64,000 nucleotides of DNA from Dryococelus australis. Lineage: Eukaryota > Arthropoda > Insecta > Phasmatodea > Phasmatidae. Shown one piece after another: positions 31,400-43,079 of this stretch; within the stretch, counting starts at the first letter, position 1, and each line of letters opens with the position of its first letter. The translations under genes and the position numbers were made by a program. The notes beneath the pieces were generated by a model. It saw only the letters and a program-made list of their open reading frames with translations. It searched no databases and was not told the origin of the DNA. Where the stretch lies: NCBI GenBank assembly GCA_029891345.1, contig CM056997.1:217514712-217578711 (forward strand), given 5' to 3'.

Positions 31400-32530
31400 T
31401 GTCCAGTGAAGCTTTCTTGCTGGCGTGTCAGTCCCAATGGACTCAACAGTATATACAAACACTCAATGCGCGGGAAGTTTATTATTTTGCCCGTTCCACA
31501 AACTGCGAACTTAAATGCTCAGGGATCCAACGCACAAATATTTTATTTCCTAGATGATAATTTGGGTCTCAAGGCCTCACTGTTCAAAGTGGCCCAAATC
31601 TCCTCACTCACTTACTCGCTAAATAATTATACCAGGTAGTATGGGATAGTTTCATTATTTAAGTAATAAAGAACCTCACTAATATCATGATATTTGAAAA
31701 GAAATAAGAGCCCGAACCAATTCACAGGTTCTTGATTGATGAAGATTGTTTGTCAGGAAGGACCCAACAAAAAGCTTGGATTCCTTTGGTTTGAATAACA
31801 GCTAATGGAACTGAAGAGGAAACATGAGCAACTTGGTTCCATTCTGTAAAACAGTACTATGACATAATTTTAAGTTTACTACGGAGCCTAACTTTTTTTT
31901 TATGGAATTTATTCTTGTGAGCGAAATTATTATTTCCACAAGTGGTAACTGTGATAACAAAATGTTGGCGTAGAACAAGAAGTTGTTACTTTTGGCCCAG
32001 AAAGAACGAAATAATGAGTCTGAGGATATTCTTGCGTTTATATTTTCTCTAACTTTTTTTTTTTCGGGAACCAATATAGAGAAGAAAAAAAAATTTAAAA
32101 AAAATTACTTATATATAAAGACCTGAAAAATTCGCAAATAGGCTATAGTGTACTCCATTGTCGTATGTAAAATCATGGAAAATTTCCCTGTTAATTTGTT
32201 GATTGTTGTATTAGCGGAATATGTTGATTGAGTATAAATGTTATTGTCTGTTTATCATCGGCTCAGAGTTGTCCAGGAGGTGTGAACTAATGTGTGAACC
32301 AATAGCATAATCAATACAAATTCACGAGGTTTTGAATTCCAGCTTGTCCCGAAATAAACCAGCGAATTATTTCAGGTTTCTAATTATAGAACACTTAATA
32401 CAATTTTTAACATTGTTCTGCTGAAATAATATATTTCCAACAAAATACAGTATATTTTATATAGGCCTACGTTCAGTAACGAATTAAAACACATGATTAT
32501 GAGATTCCGCTTATGGCGGTGTGCTGTTTA
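31400..32530. other. AT-rich stretch without a gene
   Basis: No supported gene or RNA. T and A runs are frequent, and the sequence leads into the BEL/Pao LTR. Confidence 0.5.
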
Positions 32531-32533
32531 CTA

Positions 32534-32702
32534 TGTTAATATTTGCTATTGACATTTCGTGAAATAAAAAGAATTTTATATCCATGGTACCCTTTTACAT
32601 GTTATTCTCAAAAATAGCTGTCCACATAGAAGGCGCATTAACGAATTGAGTATAATGTTAAAGCTCATACTGCAAAGGTTGTTCTTCTTTAAATCCGCAA
32701 CA
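32534..32702 (-). repeat. BEL/Pao 3' LTR
   Basis: On the minus strand the LTR runs TGTTGCGG ... ATATTAACA, the TGTT...AACA ends usual for BEL elements. It aligns with 36,724-36,891, sharing GTTAATATTTGCTATT, ACATTTCGTGAAA and ATGTTAAAG. Confidence 0.8.
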
Positions 32703-32950
32703 TCCTCCTTAGCCTGGTCAACCACTAGCGAGATGACCCACTGAGTAGGACGAATAATTTTGGTTCCATCATGTTGGCGGAGTATGATAACTTTAATCAT
32801 ATTATCTTGTCCATATCGTACTTCTTCTATCCATGCTCTCTTCCAAATGTGCGTGGGTCTAGTATCATCTTGAAGAAGAACTATATATCCTGCTTTGTGT
32901 TTGTGTTGTCTCTGTTGTCCTTTCGTTACATTATAGTTCTTCAACAACAA
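32700..32950 (-). pseudogene. BEL/Pao DUF5641-like C-terminal domain
   Basis: A minus frame contains GYIVLLQDDTRP, W-K-R-A-W-I-E-E-V, G-Q-D-N-M-I-K-V and R-P-T-Q-W-V-I-S-L in order. The W-x-x-[AG]-x-[IV]-x-x-[VL] ... [KR]-V ... R-P-x-x-x-[LV] plan is the domain that closes BEL/Pao polyproteins after integrase. Reading runs on into the 3' LTR. Confidence 0.8.
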
Positions 32951-33169
32951 ATGGTACTATCGTTTTCAGCGTATCCACAAGGCCATAGTTACTATTTGTT
33001 TGTGACGTAATTCTTTTGTGAGATCACTTTCAGTTGATGGTTCTGGGCCACTTATGACTGTTATCCTTTTTAACTATGAAGGGAGTGAGCAGGTGTTAGA
33101 ACTTGATTACACCCTGATTGCAACCCAGTATGCTGGGTTAAAGACCTTCAATTTAGCGTGGCTTCAATG

Positions 33170-33640
33170 CTAATAAAGATTGTGTTTTATCATTCTTTGT
33201 CTGTCTGAGATCGTACTAGTATCTTCCTTGGGCAGCGGTTGGTGGAAGCTATCGTACTTTCTTACTATCCTCCCCATGAAGCCACCCGCGAGCAATGAAT
33301 TTCCAAGTAGTTCCATGATGCGCATAGTAGTGTTATATTTTACAATCGTGCATGTATTTGGAAATCTCCTCCAATTTTTTGTTGGCTGCATGAAAAGTTG
33401 TAGGATTGTCCGAATATATTGTATGAGGCAGGATACGGCGATCAGCAAATCGTTGTATTGACAGTCTGAAGTCTGCCTGCTGACATGTCTGTTACCAGCT
33501 CAAGATGGATGATGCGAGTTGTGGCGCATGTGAATAAAACTGTGTAGTACTTTTTTGTTTGCTTTCCTAATCGGATAAATAGTAGGCCAGCAAAGTCTAT
33601 CCCAGTAACTCCAAATAGTGAATAGGTGGGACTCTATATA
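33170..33640 (-). pseudogene. BEL/Pao integrase remnant
   Basis: At 33,610-33,480 a minus frame reads G-I-D-F-A-G-L-L, then YYTVLFTCATTRIIHLELV, the conserved integrase core around the first two catalytic acidic residues. Near 33,300-33,250 another frame reads W-K-F-I-A-R-G, matching the later W-x-F-x-P-P-x block. Frameshifts separate them. Confidence 0.8.
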
Positions 33641-34099
33641 ATGGTAGATAGCTTCAATTTCATCAAGTATTTGACTATTCGAGATCCTATAGGATAATAG
33701 GATGTTTTCCTGTCATGGACAATACTGCGAAGTATAGTCATCCTCCAAGTCTGATGACACATCATCCCTTAAAAAAGGATTAATTCGAGCAATTGGGGAT
33801 GATAACGACAGTGTTGTATTTTCTCGTAGTGTGTTTAATTCGGCAGTCAAACATTGTTCTTGAACTTTACGCATTTCAATACTTCCGAGAATATATAATT
33901 TTAACAGCAGTCAGAGCCTATGCGATTTTCCTTTTGTGTGTGATGCTTCTATGAAGACGAAGATCCAGATGGTGATATGCAGTAATTTACTAAAAGAGCT
34001 GAAATTTTGTGCGTTCAAGGAGTTTGATGTGTAGTAATAGTAAGAACTCGAGTTTGGGAACTTCGGGTTTCTGCCATTGTTGTATATGAGCTATTGATA

Positions 34100-34900
34100 T
34101 CTGAAGCTCATTATGTGTATTCTTCAGTAAGTCAACGTGGCACATTCCACCAGTGGTCTAGCGGAACGTGATTGTTCTGCTTCAATCGCGTTTTAAGTGA
34201 TCTACTGTATTCTGAGTCCCTGAACAATGTCTCCATTGACTCGGAGGGGTGTAATTCTGTATTTCTGTTATACAATTACATACAAATGTGTTCCACTTAT
34301 TGAAATCGTTTCGTATCCATCCGAGTGTTATCATTGAATCATTCCATAATATAGCTTTGGAAATGTCAATGTCTGTTGATGTGCAGAAACAATGAAGGGA
34401 GCATGAGGCGGTTAATACTGCAAGAAGTATTAATCTAGGCAGCGTAATCTTTTTTATAATAGTGAGTCTAGTCTTGCTGCAAACCAGTCGTACTTAACCA
34501 ATTCTGTTTGTATTAGATACTATGTAAAAAACAGCTGCATAAGCTCTTTAGAAGCAGCAGAAAATACATATACTTTGGAATCAATTTAGTTGGTTGTCAT
34601 ACAAATCCATATGGGAATGTGTATGATCAATATTATCTCCAGTTTTGATGGCCACGATTGCCATCTTTGTGCGAGATCAGAAGATAGTAACTCTCCCCAG
34701 TGTATATCTCTAAGCCAGATTTATTGAAAGAATATCTTCTCTGTGACGATTAGTGGCGTGAACAAGCCTAATGGGTTGTAGAATTTGGTTATTACAGACA
34801 GGATGTTCCGCTTTGTTCCATGTTTATGTTATATGACTTTAAATATGCTTTTCAATGGTTGTGCTGGTGAACTGTATTTAGGACCGGCTAATTTTATTTT
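34100..34900 (-). pseudogene. BEL/Pao reverse transcriptase C-terminus and RNase H remnant
   Basis: Near 34,800-34,650 a minus frame reads V-I-T-K-F-Y-N-P-L-G-L-F-T-P, followed by D-I-H-W-G-E-L. The [RK]-[FV]-[YF]-D-P-L-G-[LF] block of Pao-type RT is recognisable. Around 34,570 an S-A-A-S-K-E segment corresponds to the RNase H D-A-S region with the Asp lost. Stops are numerous. The RT catalytic block would lie upstream, where I cannot read it with confidence. Confidence 0.65.
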
Positions 34901-35599
34901 ATTAGTATATATAATATTGATACCTTGTGGTGGGACTGGGCGAGGTGAATATGTATGGTTAGTTTCGTAGGCTTCAACTATGAGGGTGGAAGTTCTGCAA
35001 AAGCATTTAACATTAAAGCTTATTCGTTGTTTGGGACTTGAAGAGTTTGAGGTTGATTCAAATGTTTTCACTACCCGTATCTGGTTGTCAGTGGCCTGGA
35101 GTGGTAATGAATCAACAAAGGAGGAGTTGATGAATCTGAGTTGGCTACCAGCATCTGGGATGCATCCTATGAGTTTACATCTTCCAGTAGGTCCTGTTAT
35201 TCACACACGAGCAGTCTGAAGAAAAGAGAAATTCGGAGTTTTGGCGTCAAATTTCCGTACAGAGGTTGGCAGTGAGGTATCTTCACTGCAGGTCAATATA
35301 TGATGATTTATTCTTACATCTTATGGACGAGGCTTTGCATAGGTTGTTGCACTTTTGAGTGTTGTGTCCTCGTTTCTGATGTAAGAAACATCTGCTTACG
35401 TTTTAATTTTCTCAATGTTTTCTTGATAGTTCCTTATTTTTTTTGGAAATCTTGGCTCCAGTGTCCTTGACTCTCACAGAATACCCTAAGTGGATTTAGA
35501 ATTTCTTTGCTCTTAGGTTTAAATATATTAGATCTCTACCTACTGTTCAAATGAAGAGTAGCTACTGTCAGCATGTAGGCGGCTGTCAGAAGAGAATTT

Positions 35600-36391
35600 T
35601 CTTGTCTTTTCTGGGTAGATAAAATGCTTTATACTTCTTCTGTTTTGAAATCCATCTAGGGCGATATGTTACCTTCTTGAATGTTTGTTCTTTTGGCAAA
35701 ATAAGCCAACAAGGTCGGAGGTCATCGGGAAAGGCTCGAAGGAGCTTAAGTGCCAGTAATTTTCCATATACATCGACATTTTCCCTAGTGCTGTAGTGCT
35801 AGAATGTGTCATTGCCATTCAATATTTGAGTTGTTCAGATCCTCGGGTGTGTCACATAGAGTTGGATGTAAATGTTCCAAGTAATCTAGATGTACCTAAA
35901 TGATCCTATTTTTGTCACCATAAAGTGATTTGAGAATATTCTTCGTCTGTTTGTTTGTGCCGGTTTTTAATGCAATACAGTCTACTGAAAGTATTGGTTC
36001 CCCAGCTAGGTATCTGCGGAGAAATACATGTTTTATGATCTTGGAAACGGATACATTCTTATCTACTGATGACTCCAACTGTTCCCAGCGCGTGTATATG
36101 ATTAAAAATCTCCCTAAAAAGAATATTATTAGTTAATAGTAGGGTGTGTGATCACTTGTTGGGTAGATCGCAGATACATATCTTGTAAATTGTCCTTTGT
36201 TTTTTTCTTTACAAGGATGTTTTATCTGTGTGAAGTTCATGCTTTGTTTTTTCAATATATTCGCTACAAATGTTTACATCTGTATCGTATTCTGAATCAT
36301 CAATCAAATCGCGAATTGCATCATTTACAAGAGTTAAAATTTGAAAACTTTCTTGTGAACAATTTGATAGATACTCTATTTCATCCACCAT
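35600..36391 (-). pseudogene. BEL/Pao gag (DUF1759-like) remnant
   Basis: Minus frames at 36,391-36,209 and 36,078-35,896 read as gag. The second contains Y-L-A-G-E-P-I, then N-I-L-K-S-L-Y-G-D-K-N-R-I-I. The L-x-G-[ED]-[AP] ... [IL]-L-x-x-[RL]-[YF]-G-[DN]-x-x-x-[IV]-I pattern is the core of BEL gag. A broken continuation lies at 35,850-35,600. Confidence 0.75.
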
Positions 36392-36723
36392 TGTGATGTC
36401 ATTGCACTCATTTTAACAACTGACGACATGTGTAGGGCATAATGTTAAAAAACAGAGTTTTGCATTTTCGTTTTAATTTTTTTAATTGGGTTATTTTCGT
36501 CTTAATTTACTGATATTCTTGTTTTACATATTCATTTATTAATTAATAACAAACGTGACGTGCATTTCACTCCGATAAACTACTTAATATGTTGAAGTGA
36601 TTCATTAAATACATATAGAGAGGTTTTCCAACCCTCGATAACGTGAAAATAGATTAAAAATTCTCTTGATTCGTGTGGTGGCGTAATTTTTCCTCACTTT
36701 CCCCGAGTTTCAGCACAATTAAA

Positions 36724-36891
36724 CGTTAATATTTGCTATTAACATTTCGTGAAAGAAAAGATAATTATGCAACCATTGCACTCTTTTGTTTATTGTCCTC
36801 AAAAATGACTGTTTACATAGAGGACACACATATCGAGAAAAAATGTTAAAGGGTCGTACTTTAAAGGCTGTTCTTATATAAATTCGTAACA
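36724..36891 (-). repeat. BEL/Pao 5' LTR
   Basis: Diverged partner of the 32,534 LTR. On the minus strand it starts TGTTACGAATTT and ends ATTAACG, the terminal AACA having mutated. Confidence 0.8.
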
Positions 36892-36899
36892 TTCTACAA

Positions 36900-37595
36900 C
36901 AATCTGATCAAACAACTAAAAAAATACATAAATATGAACGTATATATAATAACCAAAATAAAGTTCTTTTGCAAAATTTAACTACACTTGCACAAGAGAG
37001 CCCACCAACAATATTATGTTTCAGAAAAAATAACCATCCAAATATTATTATTTTTAAATAATATCTTTAATTCGAAAATGCATGTCTTCTATTGCCATTT
37101 AATTTATACAGTGCCATTTAACATATACATGTGGGAAAATAGTTGAACAAACACTTTTGGTACTTACTCGAATCATATATGCTCCAATATCCATGTTTCA
37201 AAAATTTGTTGGTTGGTACTCTTTTGGATAACTACGTCCATATGATATTTTATGTGGGTACCTAAATTTCAGAAACCGGGTAACTGGTGCAGGTTGTAAT
37301 TTGTTTATATAAATATACCAGAACTCGAAGCTTACAGTTCATTAGTTGTTGACAACGAAACGAGTGTTACATCGACTATGTTCTGCACTCGTCAAAACAT
37401 TTCTTGTTTGCAACGTAATTTAATGAGGGCCTGAAAGTGTTAACAATTTGGAAGACAAACATTACCTTATACTTTTGGTGCTAGGTGCGCGAAATCTAAT
37501 TATAGACAAGCGGAGTTTAACAAGGATGTTTCAATTCTATGTGTTTCCTCTCCTCTCACGCTTCTCCCTCCTACAAACTGGAAATTTTTGTCTCC
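36900..37595. other. AT-rich stretch with one candidate core promoter
   Basis: No gene is supported. At 37,307-37,318 TATATAAATATA stands about 28 bases before CAGTTCATTAGTTG, an arrangement like a TATA box plus initiator on the plus strand. No convincing frame follows, so this could equally be chance or an LTR fragment. Confidence 0.3.
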
Positions 37596-37599
37596 ACGT

Positions 37600-37752
37600 T
37601 CGCAAGTGCGGGAATCGTGCAGGACGATGCTGCTGATCGGCAGTTGTCTCGGGGGATCTCCCGTTTCCCACACCCTTTCATTCTTGTGCTGCTACATACT
37701 TACCTCGCTCACCCACATCGGCTCTCAAGACCGCTAAGTTAAGAGCCGCCCA
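37600..37752 (+). mobile_element. 5'-truncated tRNA-SINE body
   Basis: Plus-strand sequence GGGAATCGTGCAGGACGATG ... CACATCGGCTCTCAAGACC ... TTAAGAGCCGCCC matches the body and tail of the SINEs at 25,765 and 60,690. The tRNA-like head is missing, as is usual for incomplete insertion. Confidence 0.75.
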
Positions 37753-37950
37753 GATCTTCACTCATTTTCATCACTCATTCCACACACAAGCTAAGTGTAC
37801 TTAGATCTATGCCTTTGTAAATTTTTCTGCCTTTGAATACAAATACCATGTCAATTTGTTTTCAGAGTTTTTCGTAAACTGTCAGGGCAGCCTGAAACAG
37901 TATCCGTATGTAGTGGGGACGTAGGAATTCTAATTCACCTTTAATTAATC

Positions 37951-38041
37951 GGATTATTGATCTCATATATCAAATTGATTGATTTGATTAATCCGGTAAT
38001 TTATACATGATTAATCCGACAAAAATGGATTATATTAATCC
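37951..38041. promoter_or_regulatory. Cluster of five TAATCC/GGATTA sites
   Basis: GGATTA or its complement TAATCC occurs at 37,951, 37,989, 38,012, 38,027 and 38,036 in 91 bases. Three of them (37,951, 37,989 and 38,012) are flanked as TAATCCG. TAATCC is the target of K50 homeodomain proteins such as Otd/Otx, Pitx and Goosecoid types. The cluster could be an enhancer piece, or a decayed short tandem repeat that mimics one. No neighbouring gene is visible to test this. Confidence 0.35.
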
Positions 38042-38049
38042 CCAAAACA

Positions 38050-38370
38050 ATAATACGATAACATTTATGTGATTCAATTTGATAAGACTGATTAATTAAT
38101 CATTAAAAATGTGTTATATTATTTAACTGTTTGTGTGATTGTATAAGATGTTTGGTATGTATGCTAAGTGTCCTTTTATTTTGTTTTATTTTTGAAGAGC
38201 GTCAGCATCGATGTTCACCCTTGGACGTTTGGCCGTGTACTGAGGTATGATGTGATGGGGAATAGGGATGTATTGTGTTATATTAATTTTTATTATGGTA
38301 TTGAAAATGAGGAGGAGGGGAAGGAGGAACTTAGGAGTTTGTTCCTGTTTGCCATCTGGCGGGTCACTGA
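38050..38370. other. Short stretch without a gene
   Basis: A 78-codon plus frame (38,168-38,404) overlaps its end but shows no domain. Nothing else is seen. Confidence 0.45.
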
Positions 38371-38374
38371 AGAA

Positions 38375-40020
38375 AAAGATATGTCCGCTTCGGCCGGGAT
38401 CTGATTTTCGACTGACATTATAGCAGAAGTTGGAAAGGTGTATATTAAAATAACAAAGAATAGCATTTCTGCGAAATGAAGTTTTTTTTAGGAAATACGT
38501 ATTCAAAGACAACATATTTAATTAGAAATTAAGTACTAATGGTGAATTGACTGAGGGATAACAGAGACGTGCGCCACTGGCGATATCTGAATCTCCACTG
38601 AGCTCTACATAGGCCAAATTATGGAGTTTGGAAAGGTGTATTTCGAAATAACTGTTATAAAATAACGAAGAATAGTATTTTGGCGATATGAAATAAGTAC
38701 GAATCATTTAAAAAATTACATTTTATAGAACGCGAAAGAAAGTAATGAAAAACATGTTACAAATATGAAATAATTGATCACAAATCTATTAAAATAACTT
38801 ACTTCGATAGATAATTCCGACGCACGAACTTTTAGAAACAAACAATAGTAAGTCGTACTGAATACTCCTCGACAAACAGAAGATATTTCAAAAGTAACAT
38901 AAAACACACACATAACAATTTGTAATGAATTGAGCACAAATTCAAAATATGAACTCCCAAAACTGTTTTAAGTTATGCCAAATAACATGCAAACTTAACG
39001 ATGAAGGAAATGATTTGCACATAAGTTATAAATATTCTGAACTATACCTACAACAAAGAAAAAAGGTATCCTATTTCTCTATCAATCTAGCTGTAATGAC
39101 TTATTAAAATCGAACAAGTCCAAAATTGAATCTCACAAATCAATTAAAATTATTTATACCTACTGACGAATGGACCACAAATTCAAAACAGCAGTTCCCA
39201 AAACTATTTCCCTACTAATTTAAGTTATGCCAAAAAAACATGGAAACTTACTAATGAAGGAAAAATTTTGCAAACAAGAACGACACATTCTGGACAACGA
39301 AATAATTACTAAAGGTGATTTAATTTAAAATGTACAACTTTATATCTACTATCTACTATCTACTAATCTAGATGTCGAAAATTAATGAGTTATTAAAAGT
39401 GCACACATTAAAATTATTATTAGCCAAGAACAATTGAAGCATACCTCCGTCAATACAATGACAGCTCATAACATGTCGTATGCTGGAGAATTCCACTCCA
39501 GAAATTTCCCTAGCATGACAAACGTATTAAAAATAATTTACTTGTAACACAACTTCCGTCGAAGCCTACCAAGACTCGCGAGGCATAGTGAAAACATTAC
39601 TCAGAGAAGGTGAGTTTCAGGAACGGAACTAACACATATGTTTCCCGATAATCCATGTTTTATAAAAAAAATTAATGTAAAAAGTTATTAAACTATCACA
39701 TTTAATTTGTCACAAAATTCAGAAATGTACACATACTAACTGATAACGTTCTAGCCGACCGAAATAAATTAAACATCTCTTGCATTTCCTAGAAAAAATA
39801 ATTAATTGTTAAAAGCAACAATATTAAAAAAAAAAAACAGGCGCACGTAATACCTTAAATGTCTTTATGTATTCATATTAAATAAATAGCGTACAGTGGC
39901 ACTTCTTAACACAGATGGAGTACCAACACTCTCGAGGATTAGTGTACACTTTATCCATACACAGATGAGCTTCAGAAATGGAATTCACACACACTTCCTG
40001 ATAATCCACGTTTCATAACA
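38375..40020. repeat. Series of local degenerate duplications
   Basis: Three pairs are visible. TTGGAAAGGTGTAT with downstream GAATAGTATTT-like sequence occurs near 38,430 and 38,628. CACAAATTCAAAA with TTAAGTTATGCCAAA occurs near 38,935 and 39,178. TTCAG(G/A)AA(C/T)GGAA with GATAATCCA(T/C)GTTT occurs near 39,615 and 39,972. Spacings are about 196, 243 and 357 bases. No coding sequence is supported. Confidence 0.6.
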
Positions 40021-40024
40021 ACGA

Positions 40025-40330
40025 AATCATTAAATTCAAACACGTAACTATTATTGTGTAGTATCTTACGAAGTGAAGGAAAGGAGCGGAGCCCTGATAT
40101 CTATCCGTGCAAGGCGAGGTTCCTTGTCTAAATAATATGGCGTTGCTCGGGACGGGGCGTGCATGCGCGAAAGAAACCGTTACACACCCCGCCCTCACTA
40201 CCATTTCAGGTCGTTTTTTGTCTACCCAAATTAGGACGCTAGCCAAGGAGCGATGAGCTCTGTGCTTTGTGGTCGAGGGGTGGTTGGAAAATTGCATAGA
40301 TCCAACTCTCATCCGTCTTTGAACACTTAC
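40025..40330. other. GC-richer segment, unidentified
   Basis: CpG-containing sequence around GGGACGGGGCGTGCATGCGC stands out from AT-rich flanks. A 99-codon minus frame crosses it without a recognisable domain. Promoter-like island or repeat; undecided. Confidence 0.3.
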
Positions 40331-40660
40331 TTCCAGTGAATATAATTAGAAGAAATAAGGGACACTAAAATTTTTTTTTCCCTGAACACTACCAATTACA
40401 TTCGAACTATCACAATTCCAGGAATTACAACAACAAATAATTTTGCGCAAGACACTACTCCAAAAAATCGATATTTGCAATTAATTAAATTATGCCATTC
40501 CAAGATTTTTTTAAATTATTTGTGTTGTAAATATTGTTATTTAACTTTTTTAAACCAATTTTGAAATCAATATAATCAAAGAACACCATTTTCAAACATG
40601 TATCATTCTATTAAATAATATGTATATGTTCATGATATATAACTGAAAGGCAGTCGCCAA
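40330..40660. other. AT-rich stretch without a gene
   Basis: Nothing specific is seen before the second virus-like locus. Confidence 0.5.
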
Positions 40661-40689
40661 GGTTATATCATGTTGGTAGTGCATCACCG

Positions 40690-41240
40690 TGATGTTTGGA
40701 TTACATCAGCCATCACCAAAAGGTATAACAGGCTTCAGGGACATCGAGACTTGCAACATGCTTCACCAAGATGTACAGCAGACCTCACCGAAGCATATAT
40801 CTACAGAACCAGGTTATATGCATGGACACTGCTACGGGGATTGCGATCAAGAGTGTGTGAATGTTTTCATCGCAATATTAACTTATGTGTAAAGGAAAAA
40901 TTTGTTTGCCCTGGACACTCATTCGCAACATAGCTGCTTCCTAAAGTATTTATAATTATATTCTCATTACATGTCATTCAACATGTTTACCCATTACTCC
41001 CAGAGGAGTTAAGGCCAGACTAAGATATTGTAAGTTATTTACCATGTAATGAAAACTGTCCCTATGCCACACCAGCGTTCTTTAACTATCCAAGCACACC
41101 TGATTTGAGGAGGGATAATGTTATGCGAAGGTGACAACAAGTAATGGAACTTGTTAGTAATAATTGTCCCGAATCACTAATGGACGATTCTGGGATAGAT
41201 GAAGTTGATTCTGAAGGAACAATGAATATCCTATAAAAAA
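40690..41240 (+). pseudogene. R2 block A: Cys-rich start, YLPC segment and DSG tail
   Basis: The frame 40,689-40,892 (67 codons) contains LHQPSPKG and ends with G-H-C-Y-G-D-C-D-Q-E-C-V. Beyond a stop, 40,978-41,130 reads H-V-Y-P-L-L-P-E-E-L-R, then Y-L-P-C-N-E-N-C-P-Y-A-T and D-L-R-R-D. From about 41,141 a third frame runs M-E-L-V-S-N-N and ends DDSGIDEVDSEGT, then stops at 41,234. Each piece aligns with R1 block A. Confidence 0.5.
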
Positions 41241-41326
41241 TTGTGATATCAGAGTGCAAATAAATGTTATGTCTTTATTACTTTCAACTCTCACATAGCC
41301 TTGTTTAATGAGGATACTGTCTAACC

Positions 41327-41760
41327 ATGATTTGTATCATAGAAGGCTTTGTTAACAAATACAATAAGTCTGTTATTGTAAAAGAAGTTGATATATAGTA
41401 TGCGATTGAAGATAATCACACTAAATATTTTAAACTTTAAATTATGCCAGCCATGGTCGGTCCTGAACCCTGAAGTTAGAATTATGTTTTACCATCAAAC
41501 AAACAAAGTGCATGATTTGAAATGGAATTAGGGTGTTTTAGAATATAAACACAGGCTCAAGTACGTAAATGATGCGCTCCTCGAAGAAAATCCCATATAT
41601 ATGTGGAAAAATACAAAAGGATCTTATGAAGACTGTAACTGATTCAGAAGTTATAAACATGAGAAGATATTATGTATTTACAAGTATCAAATTACTTGTA
41701 CAATGTTTGAACTAAATGTTTTGTTCACAGTGTAATAGCAAAGTGTTAAGGTAATATGAA
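41327..41760 (+). pseudogene. R2 block B: counterpart of 2,337-2,759
   Basis: It starts with ATG 41,327, then reads I-I-E-G-F-V-N-K-Y-N-K-S, I-V-K-E-V and, after stops and a frameshift, N-P-E-V-R-I-M-F, H-D-L-K-W-N and VNDALLEE. These positions parallel R1 block B closely. The C-terminal cysteine segment is not clear here. More decayed than R1. Confidence 0.5.
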
Positions 41761-41877
41761 CCAACACCCCTGTTACATTTAACTTTAATAATATCTATTT
41801 CTTACAAATTATGTTGAGAAAAGATATAAATACAGGAACATTTACAACTCTTATGTCAGTTAACTTATGACATTGAA

Positions 41878-42051
41878 ATGGAGAAGTTCAATCCAGCAAG
41901 GTCTTACCAGAGTGTAGTATGTGGATATTGGAAAGTGTGGTTCTGGCCTTACTACAATACACCATTACAAAATCAGCTCTGCAAAGGGGAAGAAAATTTG
42001 AGTTTCTTACAAACTAGTGTGGAAAATACGTACAAAGAACAAAGGTTGTGA
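41878..42051 (+). pseudogene. R2 block C: MEKFNPARSY frame
   Basis: A 57-codon frame has GYWKVWF at about residues 17-23 and L-C-K-G-E-E-N-L-S-F after it. This is the first of at least two G-Y-x-[KR]-V-W-F modules in R2; the second begins near 42,493. Family unknown. Confidence 0.45.
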
Positions 42052-42059
42052 GTTGAAGG

Positions 42060-42815
42060 ATGATGTCCTGTATTCAACATGCAACATGATACAGAACTGC
42101 CATGTAATCCAACTGAACAAAGGTACCATGTTCGATGTGATGAAATATCAGAGTATCCAGGATATAAAAAAATTGAATTAATTTAATATGGAAATTCTAC
42201 AACATTCCTATATCACTCAAATCCATTAAAGGATTCGATGTTTAGTTTCTCCTTGTGGAATGTGGAAGTTCAAGGTATGGCTAAGCAATATTTTGCCTGC
42301 AAATTCGATTTAATGAAGATGTCACTTGGAAAATATTACATTTCAAGATGTCGTTTGAAAACTACTTGGTGGTGCACTCCCGACTAAATGTTGGGACATT
42401 TGAAAATGAGAAGCTATATAAAGGAAGAACCATACAACGGAACTTCAGTTACTATGGAGAGGTTCTACCTATCACACCAATATGCAAGTATTACTCTCGG
42501 ATATAGGAGAGTGTGGTTTCAAGAATAAGAAGGTAGTCCACTACAAATTGAAATGTGTAATGGGGAAGAGCATTAGCATTTCTCTTTAATAAGTCCGACA
42601 TATGCTTTGAAAGTTTTAGACATTTATTATGGACAAAGATACTGTCCTTTGAATAATTTGTGTCCTGGCAGTAAGTTTCCTTGCAATGAGAATGTCCTAA
42701 CATTTGAATCTCTAGCTAAATACATCACGAAATGCACATCATGCAAGAAAATTGAAAACAATGCAAAAGGAATGTTGTTAATCTATTCCTACAGTTTGCA
42801 GCAAAGAATGTGACT
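42060..42815 (+). pseudogene. R2 blocks D/D2: repeated modules, Cys pairs
   Basis: Broken frames read F-N-M-Q-H-D-T-E-L-P-C (near 42,080), F-A-C-K-F-D-L-M-K-M-S-L-G-K-Y (near 42,295), GYRRVWF (near 42,493), PLQIEMCNGEEH (near 42,535), and then a 68-codon open frame (42,607-42,813). That last frame holds YCPLNNLCPGSKFPC and K-C-T-S-C-K-K. R1 has the same series at 3,040-3,660. Confidence 0.5.
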
Positions 42816-43079
42816 ACAAGGAACATTTTACACACATAGACAACCAAATATTAACAACTCCCTATGGTATGTGAAATGCAAAGTTTTTCAAAGCAAGAAC
42901 GATTAATTAATAATGAGAAAGAGTGACATCACAACATATATACAAAGGTAGCCATAATGTAATAAACTGTCATTCATGGTTAGTGTGTTCAAGACTACAA
43001 ACATTTAAGAGTGATCTTTAAACCTTTTGATTGAGTTTTAGAAGTTCAAGTTTGCAACTATATCGAAAATTGGTACTAC

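Larger units (their letters stand above)
32534..36891 (-). mobile_element. Decayed BEL/Pao LTR retrotransposon
   Basis: Minus-strand order is LTR (36,891-36,724), gag (36,391-35,600), reverse transcriptase and RNase H (34,900-34,100), integrase (33,640-33,170), DUF5641-like tail (32,950-32,700), LTR (32,702-32,534). Order and motifs are those of the BEL/Pao superfamily. All frames carry stops and shifts, and the two LTRs differ at roughly a quarter of positions by eye, so the insertion is old. Length, about 4.4 kb, is short for the superfamily and implies internal deletions. I could not find a clear target site duplication. Confidence 0.85.

Noticed and set aside
34785..35219. Plus-strand frames of 61 and 79 codons
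   Set aside because: They are antisense to the BEL/Pao reverse transcriptase remnant, which gives recognisable motifs on the minus strand.
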